Source of the DNA: Streptomyces sp. 2131.1
GTDB lineage: Bacteria; Actinomycetota; Actinomycetes; Streptomycetales; Streptomycetaceae
Direction: 5' to 3'
Assembly (NCBI RefSeq): GCF_900105515.1
Contig: NZ_FNSY01000001.1
Coordinates: 4,638,001 to 4,702,000 of the forward strand
DNA length: 64,000 nt
Positions 7,869 to 16,869 of this stretch are shown one piece after another. The stretch's first letter is position 1. Each line of letters starts with the position of its first letter. A model generated the notes under the pieces. It searched no databases, had not been told where the DNA came from, and was given only the letters and a program-made list of their open reading frames with translations. Made by a program: the position numbers and the translations under genes.

Positions 7869-8300
7869 TCAGCCGTCCTGAGTCCGGCCGTCGAGAGGCT
7901 GGAGCCGCGTCATCGCGATGTCGGGGCATACCTTGGCGATCGAGCCGAAGTCATCGTCCACATGGATCAGCGTGAGGTGGTGCTGTCGCGCTGTCAGGGC
8001 GATCAGGATGTCCATCGGCGAGGGGCCCCGGTGGTGGCCGATCCGCACCAGTTCGCGCTGGACGTCGATGATCTTCGGCCACGGGTCTTCCGGCGCCGGC
8101 ACCCAGCCGAAGGTCTGGCCGAGCACGGTGAAGAAGGGTTCGTGGTCGCGGTCCGCCCGGAGCGCCGGCATGAGTTCGGACTCGACGGGCGGGCACAGGG
8201 ACGCGAGTCCCTGGGAAACGCGTTGCGCCCATGGGTCCCCGACCTGTTTGCGGAGCAGGCGCCAGACCGCCGACGTATCGGCGAGGGCGAGCGGTAGCAG
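7869..8300 (-). pseudogene. VapC-like PIN-domain gene without a normal start codon
   Basis: The frame encodes a nearly complete PIN RNase: LALADTSAVWRLLR (first Asp), CPPVESEL (Glu), SPMDILIALTARQHHLTLIH (Asp) and VDDDFGSIAKV (Asp), so all four acidic metal ligands of VapC toxins are present. However, there is no ATG, GTG or TTG near the expected N-terminus; the first candidate is a CTG at 8300. The only in-frame ATG is at 8171 and would delete the first catalytic Asp. No antitoxin gene precedes it, because the end of acdH lies directly upstream. I read it as the decayed remnant of a vapBC pair. Translation from CTG cannot be excluded. Confidence 0.6.
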
Positions 8301-8360
8301 GTGGTGGACGCGGGCGGGACGGACTCGGCCTCGGCGCCTGGGCGCAGCTGCTGTCGTGCC

Positions 8361-8396
8361 GGCCGGGGGCCGAGCTCTCGGGTCCCCGACCGGCCT
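8361..8396. terminator. Possible terminator after acdH
   Basis: GGCCGGGGGCCGAG can pair imperfectly with CTCGGGTCCCCGACCGGCC just downstream of the acdH stop. The stem has bulges, so this is tentative. Confidence 0.4.
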
Positions 8397-8402
8397 CGGT
8401 CC

Positions 8403-9569
8403 TCAGGCTTGCAGGCCCAGCTCCCTCGCGATCAGCATGCGCTGGACCTCGCTGGTGCCCTCGCCGATCTCCAGGATCTTGGAGTCGCGCCACATGCGGG
8501 CCACCGGGTACTCGTTCATGAAGCCGTAGCCGCCGTGGATCTGGGTCGCCTCGCGGGCGTTGTCCACGGCCACCGTCGAGGAGTACAGCTTGGCGATGGC
8601 CGCCTCCTTCTTGAACGGCTCGTCCGCCAGCAGCCGGGAGGCCGCGTCGCGCCAGCCGATGCGGGCCATGTGCGCCCGCATCTCCATGTCCGCGATCTTG
8701 AACTGGATGGCCTGGTTGGCGCCGATCGGCTTCCCGAAGGCGTGCCGCTCGGCGGCGTACTTCACCGATTCGTCCACGCAGCCCTGGGCCAGGCCGGTGG
8801 AGAGCGCGGCGATGGCGATGCGGCCCTCGTCCAGGATGCGCAGGAACTGCGCGTAGCCCCGGCCCTCCTCGCCGAGCAGGTTCTCCAGCGGGACGCGGAC
8901 GTCGGCGAAGGACAGCTCGCGGGTGTCCGAGGCGTTCCAGCCGACCTTGGAGTAGGGGGCGGCCACCGTGAAGCCGGGGGTGCCGGAGGGGACGATGATC
9001 GAGGAGATCAGCGGGGCGCCGTTCTCCTTGCGGCCGGTCACCGCCGTGACCGTGACCAACTCCGTGATGTCCGTACCGGAGTTGGTGATGAAGCACTTGG
9101 AGCCGTTGATCACCCACTCGCCCGTCGCCTCGTCGCGCACGGCCGTCGTCCGCGTGCCGCCCGCGTCCGAGCCGCCGTCCGGCTCGGTCAGGCCGAACGC
9201 GCCCAGCGCCTCGCCCGCGCAGAGCTTCGGCAGCCACCGCCGCTTCTGCTCCTCGGTGCCGAAGCGGTAGACCGGCATCGCGCCCAGCGAGACCCCGGCC
9301 TCCAGCGTGATCGCCACCGACGAGTCGACCCGGGCCAGCTCCTCCAGGGCGATGCCGAGCGCGAGGTAGTCGCCGCCCATCCCGCCGTACTCCTCCGGGA
9401 ACGGCAGCCCGAACAGGCCCATCCGCCCCATCTCGCGCACGATCTCGTACGGGAACTCGTGCCGCTCGTAGAAGTCGCCGATCTTCGGGGCGACGACGTC
9501 GTGCGCGAACTCCTCGACGGTACGGCGCAGTTCCTCGTGCTCGGCGGTCAGCCGGTGGTCCAGGGACAT
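8403..9569 (-). CDS. acdH: Branched/short-chain acyl-CoA dehydrogenase
   Basis: FAD flavoenzyme that oxidises short or branched acyl-CoAs in valine/leucine/isoleucine catabolism. The gene is 388 codons; AAGGAG precedes the ATG at proper spacing, which decides this start against the much longer open frame upstream. Motifs of the ACAD fold are present: FPEEYGGMGGDYLALGIALE, FGLTEPDGGSDAG, ITNSGTDITELV and, near the end, HGGYGFMNEYPVARMWRD followed by IGEGTSEVQ. The Glu in IGEGTSE is at the catalytic-base position of short/medium-chain enzymes. It is the last gene of the carboxylase-HMG-CoA lyase operon, 23 bases after the lyase stop, so the physiological substrate is probably isovaleryl-CoA and relatives. 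Confidence 0.92.
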   Translation of the reverse strand: MSLDHRLTAEHEELRRTVEEFAHDVVAPKIGDFYERHEFPYEIVREMGRMGLFGLPFPEEYGGMGGDYLALGIALEELARVDSSVAITLEAGVSLGAMPVYRFGTEEQKRRWLPKLCAGEALGAFGLTEPDGGSDAGGTRTTAVRDEATGEWVINGSKCFITNSGTDITELVTVTAVTGRKENGAPLISSIIVPSGTPGFTVAAPYSKVGWNASDTRELSFADVRVPLENLLGEEGRGYAQFLRILDEGRIAIAALSTGLAQGCVDESVKYAAERHAFGKPIGANQAIQFKIADMEMRAHMARIGWRDAASRLLADEPFKKEAAIAKLYSSTVAVDNAREATQIHGGYGFMNEYPVARMWRDSKILEIGEGTSEVQRMLIARELGLQA

Positions 9570-9592
9570 GGAAACGTTCTCCTTGTGGGCGT

Positions 9593-10546
9593 TCACTGCG
9601 CCGCGAGTGCGCGGACGGTGCGGGAAGGGCTGGGTCGGCCCAGGTGTCCGGCGAGCCACACGCTGGTGGCGGTGAGCTCGTCGAGGTCGACCCCGGTTTC
9701 GATGCCGAGGCCGTCGAGCATCCACACGAGATCCTCGGTGGCGAGATTTCCGGTCGCGCTCTTCGCGTACGGGCAGCCGCCGAGGCCGCCCGCCGACGCG
9801 TCCACCGTGGACACGCCGTGCTGGAGCGCCGCCAGGGTGTTGGACAGGGCCTGCCCGTACGTGTCGTGGAAGTGCACCCCGATCACGTCGGTGGCCACCC
9901 CCGCCTCGTTCAGCCCGGTCAGCAGCGCGGTCACGTGGCCGGGGGTCGCGACGCCGATGGTGTCCCCGAGCGACAGCTCGTCGCAGCCGAGGTCCATGAG
10001 CGCCTTCGCGACGCGGACGACCTGCGCGACCGGCACGGCCCCCTCCCAGGGGTCGCCGAAGCACATCGACAAGTAGCCGCGCACGTGCACCGACTCGGCC
10101 TTGGCGCGGGCCACCACCGGCGCGAACATGGCCAGCGACTCGTCGACCGTCCGGTTGAGGTTGCGCGCGGCGAACGTCTCCGTCGCGGAGCCGAACACCG
10201 CGATCCGGCGGGCCCCGAGCGCCAGGGCCCGGTCCAGTCCGCGTTCGTTCGGCACGAGGACCGGCAGCGCCACGTCGCCCACGTCCGCGATGTCCCCGAG
10301 CATCGGGAACAGCTGCTCCGCGTCGGCGAGTTGGGGCACCCACTTGGGGTGGACGAAGCTCGTCGCCTCGATCGTGGTCAGCCCGGCGACGGCGAGGCGG
10401 CGAATGAACTCCGCCTTCACCTCGGTCGGGACGACCCCCTTCTCGTTCTGGAGGCCGTCGCGGGCGCCGACCTCGTGGATGCGGACCCGGGCGGGCAGGC
10501 CGTCGGCCGGGACGGTCATCGGCAGGGTGCGGTCGGCGGTCGTCAT
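9593..10546 (-). CDS. hmgL: Hydroxymethylglutaryl-CoA lyase
   Basis: Cleaves 3-hydroxy-3-methylglutaryl-CoA to acetyl-CoA and acetoacetate, the last step of leucine degradation. The 317-residue protein has a DRE-TIM barrel: VGARDGLQNE near residue 28, IGVHFHDTYGQ metal-binding histidines, and the family signature GGLGGCPYAKSATGN with the catalytic Cys. Its ATG overlaps the stop of the carboxylase alpha gene (ATGA), so the two are translationally coupled. Confidence 0.95.
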   Translation of the reverse strand: MTTADRTLPMTVPADGLPARVRIHEVGARDGLQNEKGVVPTEVKAEFIRRLAVAGLTTIEATSFVHPKWVPQLADAEQLFPMLGDIADVGDVALPVLVPNERGLDRALALGARRIAVFGSATETFAARNLNRTVDESLAMFAPVVARAKAESVHVRGYLSMCFGDPWEGAVPVAQVVRVAKALMDLGCDELSLGDTIGVATPGHVTALLTGLNEAGVATDVIGVHFHDTYGQALSNTLAALQHGVSTVDASAGGLGGCPYAKSATGNLATEDLVWMLDGLGIETGVDLDELTATSVWLAGHLGRPSPSRTVRALAAQ

Positions 10547-12627
10547 GCGTCCTCCCCGGCGGCGGGCACGACCACGGCCAGTACCTGGTCCATGGCGACC
10601 GTGGCCCCCGCGGTCACGTCGAGTTCGGTGACGGTGCCGGCGTGCGGCGCGGAGATGACGTGCTCCATCTTCATCGCCTCCACCACCAGCAGGCTCTGCC
10701 CGGCGGCGACCTCGTCCCCGACGGCCACCTTCACCACGGTCACCGTCCCGGGCATGGGCGCGGCCAGCGTGTCGGCACCGGAGCGTCCGGCACCGGTCAA
10801 CGACGCCTCGACCGGGTCGTGGTCCCGCACGTGCCAGCTGTCGCCGTCCCGGCCGAGCCAGTGGCCCTCCGGGGAGACGGCGTAGGCGAACACGTGGGTG
10901 ACACCGGCGAGTTCGAGTGCGATGCGGCCCTCGCCCGCCGCGAGGGTCCGGGCCTTCTCCGCCGTCCCGGGCAGCGGTCCGAGCGGGCCGCAGGTGCCCG
11001 ACTCCGGGGGCGGCGGGTTCGCGCCCTCCCCGACGTGACCGAACGTCAGATCGGTGTCTCCGCCGCCGCACGGCCGCAGGCCCACCTGGACCGGCTCGTG
11101 GCCGGGAATGTGGAAGTCGTACACCGTCCGGGCCGGGGTGCCGCCCAGCCGCCAGCCGTCGCCGGCCGAGAACGGGTCTGCCCAGGCGCCGGCGACGGGT
11201 CGGGCGGCGGCGGACGCGGTGTGCTGCCGCAGCAGCGCGGCCGCCGCGTACACCTCTTCCGGCACGCCGTCCGGGACCAGCGCGTCCACCTCGCGCTCCA
11301 CCAGGCCGGTGTCCAGCTCGCCCGCCACAACGGCCGGGTGGGCCAGCAGCCGGCGCAGGAAGCCCGCGTTGGTCGGGACGCCGAGCACCACCGTGTCCGC
11401 GAGGGCCACCCGCAGCCGGCGCAGCGCGGTCGCCCGGTCGGGGCCGTACGCGATGACCTTGGACAGCATCGGGTCGTACAGGCTGCCGACCTCGCCGCCC
11501 TCGCCGAGCCCCGAGTCGGTGCGCACCCCGCCGCCCTGCGGTTCGTGCAGCGCGAGCACGGTGCCGCCGGAGGGGAGGAAGCCGCGCGCCGGGTCCTCGG
11601 CGCAGACCCTTGCCTCCACGGCGTGCCCGGTGAGCGTGATGTCGTCCTGCCCGTACGGCAGCGGCTCCCCGGAGGCGACGCGCAGCTGCCACTCCACCAG
11701 GTCCAGGCCGGTGATCAGCTCGGTCACCGGGTGCTCGACCTGGAGGCGGGTGTTCATCTCCATGAAGTAGTACGAGGACGGGTCGCTGCCCGGGACGATG
11801 AACTCCACCGTGCCCGCGCCGACGTACCCGCAGGAGCGGGCCGCCTGGACGGCCGCCTCACCCATCGAGGCCCGGGTGGCCTCGTCGAGCAGGACGGACG
11901 GGGCCTCCTCGATGATCTTCTGGTGGCGGCGCTGGAGCGAGCACTCGCGCTCGCCCAGGTGCACCACGTTGCCGTGCGCGTCGGCCAGGACCTGGATCTC
12001 GATGTGGCGCGGCCGGTCGATCCACCGCTCCACCAGGAGCGTGTCGTCGCCGAAGGAGGCGCGGGCCTCGCGCCGGGCCGCCGCGATCTCGTCCGCGAGC
12101 AGCGCCGCGTCCCGGACGAGCCGCATGCCCTTGCCGCCGCCGCCCGCCGAGGGCTTCAGCAGTACGGGCATGCCGATCCCGGCCGCCGCCTCGGCCAGCT
12201 CATCGTCGCTCAGGCCGCTGCCGGAGGAGCCGGGCACCACCGGCACGCCCGCCGCGGAGACCGTCTCCTTGGCCCGGATCTTGTCGCCCATCAGCGAGAT
12301 CGCGGTGGCGGGCGGCCCGATGAAGACGAGCCCCGCCTCGGCGCACGCCCGGGCGAAGGCCGCGTTCTCCGCGAGGAAGCCGTAGCCGGGGTGGACGGCT
12401 TGCGCGCCGGTGCGGCGGGCGGCCTCCAGGAGGCGGTCGGCGCTCAGGTAGCTCTCGGACGCGGGCGCCGGGCCGATCCGGACGGCCGTGTCGGCCTCCC
12501 GTACGTGCCGCGCGTCGGCGTCCGCGTCGCTGAAGACGGCGACCGAGCGCACGCCCAGCTCGCGCAGGGTCCGGATGACCCGGACCGCGATCTCGCCGCG
12601 GTTGGCGACGAGGACCGTGTCGAACAT
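10543..12627 (-). CDS. Acyl-CoA (methylcrotonyl-CoA) carboxylase, biotin carboxylase/BCCP subunit
   Basis: Alpha subunit that carboxylates biotin with ATP and bicarbonate and carries the biotin. About 694 residues: biotin carboxylase (VLVANRGEIAVRVIRT; ATP-grasp SAGGGGKGMRLV; EMNTRLQVEHPVTE) up to about residue 450, a linker/BT domain, and a C-terminal biotinyl domain with VVEAMKMEHVI, where the Lys is biotinylated. Two ATGs lie two codons apart (12633 and 12627); GAGGAAGAG is at proper distance only from the second. Position between a carboxyltransferase and HMG-CoA lyase points to 3-methylcrotonyl-CoA as substrate. Confidence 0.92.
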   Translation of the reverse strand: MFDTVLVANRGEIAVRVIRTLRELGVRSVAVFSDADADARHVREADTAVRIGPAPASESYLSADRLLEAARRTGAQAVHPGYGFLAENAAFARACAEAGLVFIGPPATAISLMGDKIRAKETVSAAGVPVVPGSSGSGLSDDELAEAAAGIGMPVLLKPSAGGGGKGMRLVRDAALLADEIAAARREARASFGDDTLLVERWIDRPRHIEIQVLADAHGNVVHLGERECSLQRRHQKIIEEAPSVLLDEATRASMGEAAVQAARSCGYVGAGTVEFIVPGSDPSSYYFMEMNTRLQVEHPVTELITGLDLVEWQLRVASGEPLPYGQDDITLTGHAVEARVCAEDPARGFLPSGGTVLALHEPQGGGVRTDSGLGEGGEVGSLYDPMLSKVIAYGPDRATALRRLRVALADTVVLGVPTNAGFLRRLLAHPAVVAGELDTGLVEREVDALVPDGVPEEVYAAAALLRQHTASAAARPVAGAWADPFSAGDGWRLGGTPARTVYDFHIPGHEPVQVGLRPCGGGDTDLTFGHVGEGANPPPPESGTCGPLGPLPGTAEKARTLAAGEGRIALELAGVTHVFAYAVSPEGHWLGRDGDSWHVRDHDPVEASLTGAGRSGADTLAAPMPGTVTVVKVAVGDEVAAGQSLLVVEAMKMEHVISAPHAGTVTELDVTAGATVAMDQVLAVVVPAAGEDA

Positions 12628-12640
12628 CGTCATCTCTTCC

Positions 12641-14248
12641 TCACATCCGGAAGACGCCGAAGCCGGCGTCGCCCAAGGGCGCGTTGGCGCACGCGGTCAG
12701 GGCGAGCCCCAGCACCTGCCGGGTCTCCAGCGGGTCGATCACCCCGTCGTCCCAGAGCCGGGCGGTGGCGTAGTACGCGTTGCCCTGGGTCTCGTACTGC
12801 TCGCGGATCGGGGCCTTGAAGGACTCCTCGTCCTCGGCGCTCCAGTCGTCGCCCAGCTGGTCGCGCTTGACCGTGGCGAGGACGGACGCGGCCTGCTCGC
12901 CGCCCATGACGGAGATCTTCGCGTTGGGCCACATCCACAGGAACCGGGGGCTGTAGGCCCGGCCGCACATGGAGTAGTTGCCCGCGCCGTAGGAGCCGCC
13001 GACCACCACGGTCAGCTTCGGCACCCGGGTGCAGGCGACGGCGGTGACCATCTTCGCGCCGTGCTTGGCGATGCCGCCGGCCTCGTAATCCCGGCCGACC
13101 ATGAAGCCCGAGATGTTCTGCAGGAAGACCAGCGGGATGCCGCGCTGGTCGCACAGCTCGATGAAGTGCGCGCCCTTCTGGGCGGACTCGGAGAACAGGA
13201 TGCCGTTGTTGGCGACGATCCCGACCGGGTGGCCGTGGATGTGCGCGAAGCCGGTGATCAGCGTCGTGCCGTACTCCGCCTTGAACTCGGCGAACCGCGA
13301 GCCGTCGACGACCCGGGCGATCACCTCGCGCACGTCGTACGGGGTGCGCGAGTCGACCGGGACCGCGCCGTACAGCCCGGCCGGGTCCACCTTCGGCTCC
13401 TCGACCGGCCGTACGGACCAGGGCAGCGCGCCCCGGTCCGGCAGCGTCGCGACGATGTTCCGCACGATCCGCAGCGCGTGCGCGTCGTCCTCCGCGAGGT
13501 GGTCGGTGACGCCCGATGTACGGGAGTGCACCTCGCCGCCGCCCAGCTCCTCGGCCGTGACCACCTCACCGGTGGCGGCCTTCACCAGCGGCGGGCCGCC
13601 CAGGAAGATCGTGCCCTGGTTCCGGACGATGACGGCCTCGTCGCTCATCGCCGGGACGTATGCCCCGCCTGCCGTGCACGAGCCGAGCACCGCCGCGATC
13701 TGCGGGACGCCCGCACCGGACATCCGGGCCTGGTTGTAGAAGATCCGCCCGAAGTGCTCGCGGTCGGGGAAGACCTCGTCCTGCATCGGCAGGAAGGCGC
13801 CGCCCGAGTCCACCAGGTAGAGGCAGGGGAGACGATTCTCCAGCGCCACCTCCTGGGCCCGCAGATGCTTCTTCACGGTCATCGGGTAGTACGTGCCGCC
13901 CTTGACCGTCGCGTCGTTGGCGACGATCACGCACTCGCGCCCGCTGACCCGGCCGATCCCGGCGATCACGCCGGCGGCCGGCGCCGCGCCCCCGTAGAGC
14001 CCTTCGGCCGCCAGCGGGGCCAGCTCCAGGAAGGGCGAGCCCGGGTCGAGCAGGGTGTCCACCCGTTCCCGGGGCAGCAGTTTGCCGCGCGCCACATGCC
14101 GGGCGCGGGCCCTCTCACCCCCGCCGAGCCTGGCCGTGGCGAGCCGCTTGCGCAGCTCGTCGGCGAGCGCGTGATGCGCCGCCTCGTTGGCCTGCCAGGC
14201 CTCCGAGGCGGGATCGGCCGCGCTCGCCAGCACCGGTGCCTGCTGCAT
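12641..14248 (-). CDS. Acyl-CoA (methylcrotonyl-CoA) carboxylase, carboxyltransferase subunit
   Basis: Beta subunit that transfers CO2 from carboxybiotin to the acyl-CoA. It has 535 residues with two crotonase-fold halves: LLPRERVDTLLDPGSPFLEL, IANDATVKGGTYYPMTVKKH and LVDSGGAFLPMQDEVFPD in the first, and FLQNISGFMVGRDYEAGG, VGGSYGAGNYSMCGR in the second. The GGFMVG/AGGI oxyanion segments match methylcrotonyl-CoA carboxylases. The start at ATG 14248 has AAGGGGG upstream; an in-frame ATG 17 codons earlier lacks a site and would extend into the operator region. First gene of a four-gene operon; 13 bases to the next start. Confidence 0.92.
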   Translation of the reverse strand: MQQAPVLASAADPASEAWQANEAAHHALADELRKRLATARLGGGERARARHVARGKLLPRERVDTLLDPGSPFLELAPLAAEGLYGGAAPAAGVIAGIGRVSGRECVIVANDATVKGGTYYPMTVKKHLRAQEVALENRLPCLYLVDSGGAFLPMQDEVFPDREHFGRIFYNQARMSGAGVPQIAAVLGSCTAGGAYVPAMSDEAVIVRNQGTIFLGGPPLVKAATGEVVTAEELGGGEVHSRTSGVTDHLAEDDAHALRIVRNIVATLPDRGALPWSVRPVEEPKVDPAGLYGAVPVDSRTPYDVREVIARVVDGSRFAEFKAEYGTTLITGFAHIHGHPVGIVANNGILFSESAQKGAHFIELCDQRGIPLVFLQNISGFMVGRDYEAGGIAKHGAKMVTAVACTRVPKLTVVVGGSYGAGNYSMCGRAYSPRFLWMWPNAKISVMGGEQAASVLATVKRDQLGDDWSAEDEESFKAPIREQYETQGNAYYATARLWDDGVIDPLETRQVLGLALTACANAPLGDAGFGVFRM

Positions 14249-14302
14249 CCTGTCGAGCCCCCTTGCCCGTTGTGCAGTGTTCCTGAGCGTCCACGCCACC
14301 TT

Positions 14303-14318
14303 GTTAATGAGCGTTAAC
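14303..14318. promoter_or_regulatory. TetR operator copy 1 (leucine operon)
   Basis: GTTAATGAGCGTTAAC, an imperfect palindrome with GTTA/TAAC ends, in the divergent promoter region between the carboxylase operon and the TetR gene. Confidence 0.75.
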
Positions 14319-14328
14319 GTGGCTACAG

Positions 14329-14344
14329 GTTAACGAGCGCTAAC
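14329..14344. promoter_or_regulatory. TetR operator copy 2 (leucine operon)
   Basis: GTTAACGAGCGCTAAC, 14 of 16 bases identical to copy 1 and 26 bases further on. It lies directly before the TetR start, so the regulator probably represses itself and the divergent operon. Confidence 0.75.
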
Positions 14345-14367
14345 CCGCCTGTCTAGAATGGCTGCTC

Positions 14368-15003
14368 ATGAGCACCCATGCCGCCGCCCGCGTCGCGGCC
14401 CCCACCCGCCGCGAGCAGATCCTCCGGGAGGCCGCCCGCCTCTTCGCCGAGCGCGGCTTCCACGGTGTCGGCGTCGACGAGATAGGCGCCGCCGTCGGCA
14501 TCAGCGGCCCCGGTCTCTACCGGCACTTCCCCGGCAAGGACGCGATGCTCGCCGAGCTCCTCGTCGGCATCAGCGAACGGCTGCTGGCCGGCGGGGAGCT
14601 CCGGGTGTCCGAGGACGCCGCCTCCGGCGACGGATCGCCCGAGGCCCTGCTGGACGCGCTCATCGAGGGCCACATCGACTTCGCCCTCGACGACCGCCCC
14701 CTGATCACCCTGCACGACCGCGAGCTGGACCGCCTGCGGGACACCGACCGCAAGCGGGTGCGCCGGCTCCAGCGGCAGTACGTCGAGGTGTGGGTCGCCG
14801 TCGTCCGCGACCTCTACCCGGACCTCCCCGAGCACGAGGCCCGCGCCACCGTCCACGCGGTCTTCGGCCTGCTCAACTCCACCCCGCACCTCGGCCGGCC
14901 CGGGGCCCAGCCGGGCCGTACGGAGACGGCGGACCTGCTGCACCGGCTGGCCCGGGGCGCCTTCGCGGCGGCGGGGGAGCGGCAGGGCGTCCCCGGGCGC
15001 TGA
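14368..15003 (+). CDS. TetR-family regulator of the leucine/acyl-CoA operon
   Basis: 211-residue DNA-binding repressor. The N-terminal HTH (EQILREAARLFAERGFHGVG, then IGAAVGISGPGLYRHFPGKD) is canonical; the rest is the ligand-binding helical domain. It is transcribed away from the carboxylase operon, and two copies of GTTAAYGAGCGYTAAC lie between them, so it most likely represses that operon and responds to an acyl-CoA intermediate (inference). There is no strong ribosome binding site before the ATG; translation may be leaderless or near-leaderless. Confidence 0.9.
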   Translation: MSTHAAARVAAPTRREQILREAARLFAERGFHGVGVDEIGAAVGISGPGLYRHFPGKDAMLAELLVGISERLLAGGELRVSEDAASGDGSPEALLDALIEGHIDFALDDRPLITLHDRELDRLRDTDRKRVRRLQRQYVEVWVAVVRDLYPDLPEHEARATVHAVFGLLNSTPHLGRPGAQPGRTETADLLHRLARGAFAAAGERQGVPGR

Positions 15004-15056
15004 CCGACCCCCGGAACGGCCGGGACGCCGGACACCCGCCACGGCACAATGGCCCC

Positions 15057-15836
15057 ATGCCGATATCCAGCCGCGCCGCCCTCGTCGAACATCTCGTCCG
15101 TACGCGCATCGCGGGGGACGTCGCCACCCCGCGGGACAACAACCTCGCCCACTACCGCAGCCTGGCCAACGGGGACCGGCACTACTGGCTGGGCCTGGAG
15201 CTGGGCGACCGGTGGCGCGACGAGCAGGACGTGCTGGCCGTGATGGCCGAGCGCTGCGGGGTCAGCGACGATCCGGAGCACCGGTTCGGGCAGGACACCA
15301 TCGACCCCGAGCTGACCGTCGACGCCCTGGACCGGGCCGCCGCCCGGCTGCGCGAGGCCGTCGAGGGCTCCGAACGGGTCCTCTTCGCCACCGGCCACCC
15401 CGGCGGCCTGCTCGACGTGCACCGGCAGACCGCGCAGGCGCTGCGGGCGGCAGGCTGCGAGATCGTACGGATTCCCGGCGGGCTGATGGCCGACGAGGGC
15501 ATGGTCTTCCAGTTCGCGGACGTCGCCGTCCAGGAGCGCGGCGCGACGCTCTGGCACACCCACTCCCCGGCCCCGATGGCCGCGATCCTCGACGGCCTGG
15601 AGCGGGAGGGCCGCCCGCTGCCCGACCTCGTCGTCGCCGACCACGGCTGGGCGGGATGCGCGGCGCAGCGCGGCCTGGACGCCATCGGCTACGCGGACTG
15701 CAACGACCCCGCGCTGTTCCTCGGCGAGTCCGAGGGCACCCTCCAGGTGTGCGTCCCGCTCGACGACCACGTCCTGGATCCGCGCTTCTACGAGCCGATG
15801 ACGGACTACCTGCTGGACGCGGCGGGACTGCTCTGA
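15057..15836 (+). CDS. Conserved actinobacterial protein of unknown function (annotated as phosphatase in relatives)
   Basis: 259 residues, soluble. I recognise it as a conserved Streptomyces protein that databases often label phosphatase, but I see no classical phosphatase motif. Visible conserved blocks are FATGHPGGLLDVHRQ, LWHTHSPAPM and VADHGWAGCAAQRG, with His/Asp residues that could bind metal. It starts at an ATG 53 bases after the TetR stop and ends 4 bases before the convergent cation-efflux gene. Function is open. Confidence 0.75.
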   Translation: MPISSRAALVEHLVRTRIAGDVATPRDNNLAHYRSLANGDRHYWLGLELGDRWRDEQDVLAVMAERCGVSDDPEHRFGQDTIDPELTVDALDRAAARLREAVEGSERVLFATGHPGGLLDVHRQTAQALRAAGCEIVRIPGGLMADEGMVFQFADVAVQERGATLWHTHSPAPMAAILDGLEREGRPLPDLVVADHGWAGCAAQRGLDAIGYADCNDPALFLGESEGTLQVCVPLDDHVLDPRFYEPMTDYLLDAAGLL

Positions 15837-15840
15837 GCCT

Positions 15841-16812
15841 TCAGGGCCCCTCCTCCTCCGCCGCACGGGCCCGGCGGCGCGCCTCCCGGCCCGAGGTGGG
15901 GTCCAGGTACACCCGCTTGATGGACGCGTACCGCTGCCGCAGCCGGCGCTCCGCCTGCTCGCAGGCCGTCTCGACGTCCTCGGCGCTGACCGTGTCCCGG
16001 AAGTCGACCTTCGCGGCCACCAGGATCTCGTCCGGCCCCTGGATGAGCGTGGTCAGCTCCAGTACGGAGATGAGGTGGTCCACGCCGAGCAGCTCCTCGC
16101 GGATGCCCTCCCGCATCGGCGCCGACACCGGCCGCCCGATCAGCAGCTGGACGTTGGACTTGCCGAGCACCCAGGCCACGTACACCAGCAGCACCCCGAT
16201 CAGCAGCGAGGCGATGCCGTCCCACACGCCGGACCCCGTCAGCTGGCCGCCGAGCAGCCCGCCCGCCGCGAGCAGCAGGCCGAGGAGGGCCGCCGAGTCC
16301 TCCATCACGACGGCCTTGACCGCCGTGTCCGGGGTGCGCCGGAAGTAGTGCCGGGCGGGCGCGCCCAGTTCCTCGGCCTCCTCGCGGACCTGCTTGAGCC
16401 CCGTCCGCAGCGAGAAGCCCTCCAGCAGGAAGGCCACCGCCAGCACCAGGTACGAGAGCAGCGGGCTGCCCAGGTCCTCGCCCGCGAGCAGCGTGTGCAC
16501 CCCGTCGTAGATCGAGAAGACCGCGCCGCCGACGAAGGTCGCGACGGAGGCGAGCAGCGCCCAGATGTACCGCTCGGGGCCGTACCCCAGCGGATGGTCC
16601 TCGTCGGCCGGCTTCTCGCTGCGCTTGAGCGCGGTGAGCAGCAGCACCTCGGTGACCGTGTCGGCGACGGAGTGGGCCGCCTCGGAGAGCATCGCGCTCG
16701 ATCCGCTGATCAGCCCGGCGACCGCCTTCGCCACGGCGATGCCCAGATTGGCCAGCGCCGCGACGACAACGGTGAACGTGGACCCCCCGCCACTGCTTTT
16801 CGCGTCAGTCAT
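15841..16812 (-). CDS. Cation diffusion facilitator (CDF) family transporter
   Basis: Proton-driven exporter of a divalent metal (Zn, Fe, Co or similar; specificity not readable). About 323 residues with six predicted membrane segments (FTVVVAALANLGIAVAKAVA, WALLASVATFVGGAVFS, LLSYLVLAVAFLLEG, and others) and a cytoplasmic C-terminal domain. The metal-site segments SEAAHSVADTVTE and MEDSAALLGL are intact. I start at ATG 16812; an ATG 11 codons upstream is possible and neither has a good ribosome binding site. It converges on the preceding gene with a 4-base gap. Confidence 0.88.
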   Translation of the reverse strand: MTDAKSSGGGSTFTVVVAALANLGIAVAKAVAGLISGSSAMLSEAAHSVADTVTEVLLLTALKRSEKPADEDHPLGYGPERYIWALLASVATFVGGAVFSIYDGVHTLLAGEDLGSPLLSYLVLAVAFLLEGFSLRTGLKQVREEAEELGAPARHYFRRTPDTAVKAVVMEDSAALLGLLLAAGGLLGGQLTGSGVWDGIASLLIGVLLVYVAWVLGKSNVQLLIGRPVSAPMREGIREELLGVDHLISVLELTTLIQGPDEILVAAKVDFRDTVSAEDVETACEQAERRLRQRYASIKRVYLDPTSGREARRRARAAEEEGP

Positions 16813-16869
16813 GCCGGTGAGTATGTCCGCGACCGGCCCGCTCATGTCCGACGCGCGGCCGGGATCCCG

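Noticed and set aside
9570..10343. Longer acdH reading (646 codons) extending into the lyase gene
   Set aside because: The extra part is out of frame with the lyase and non-homologous; AAGGAG before the ATG at 9569 defines the true start.
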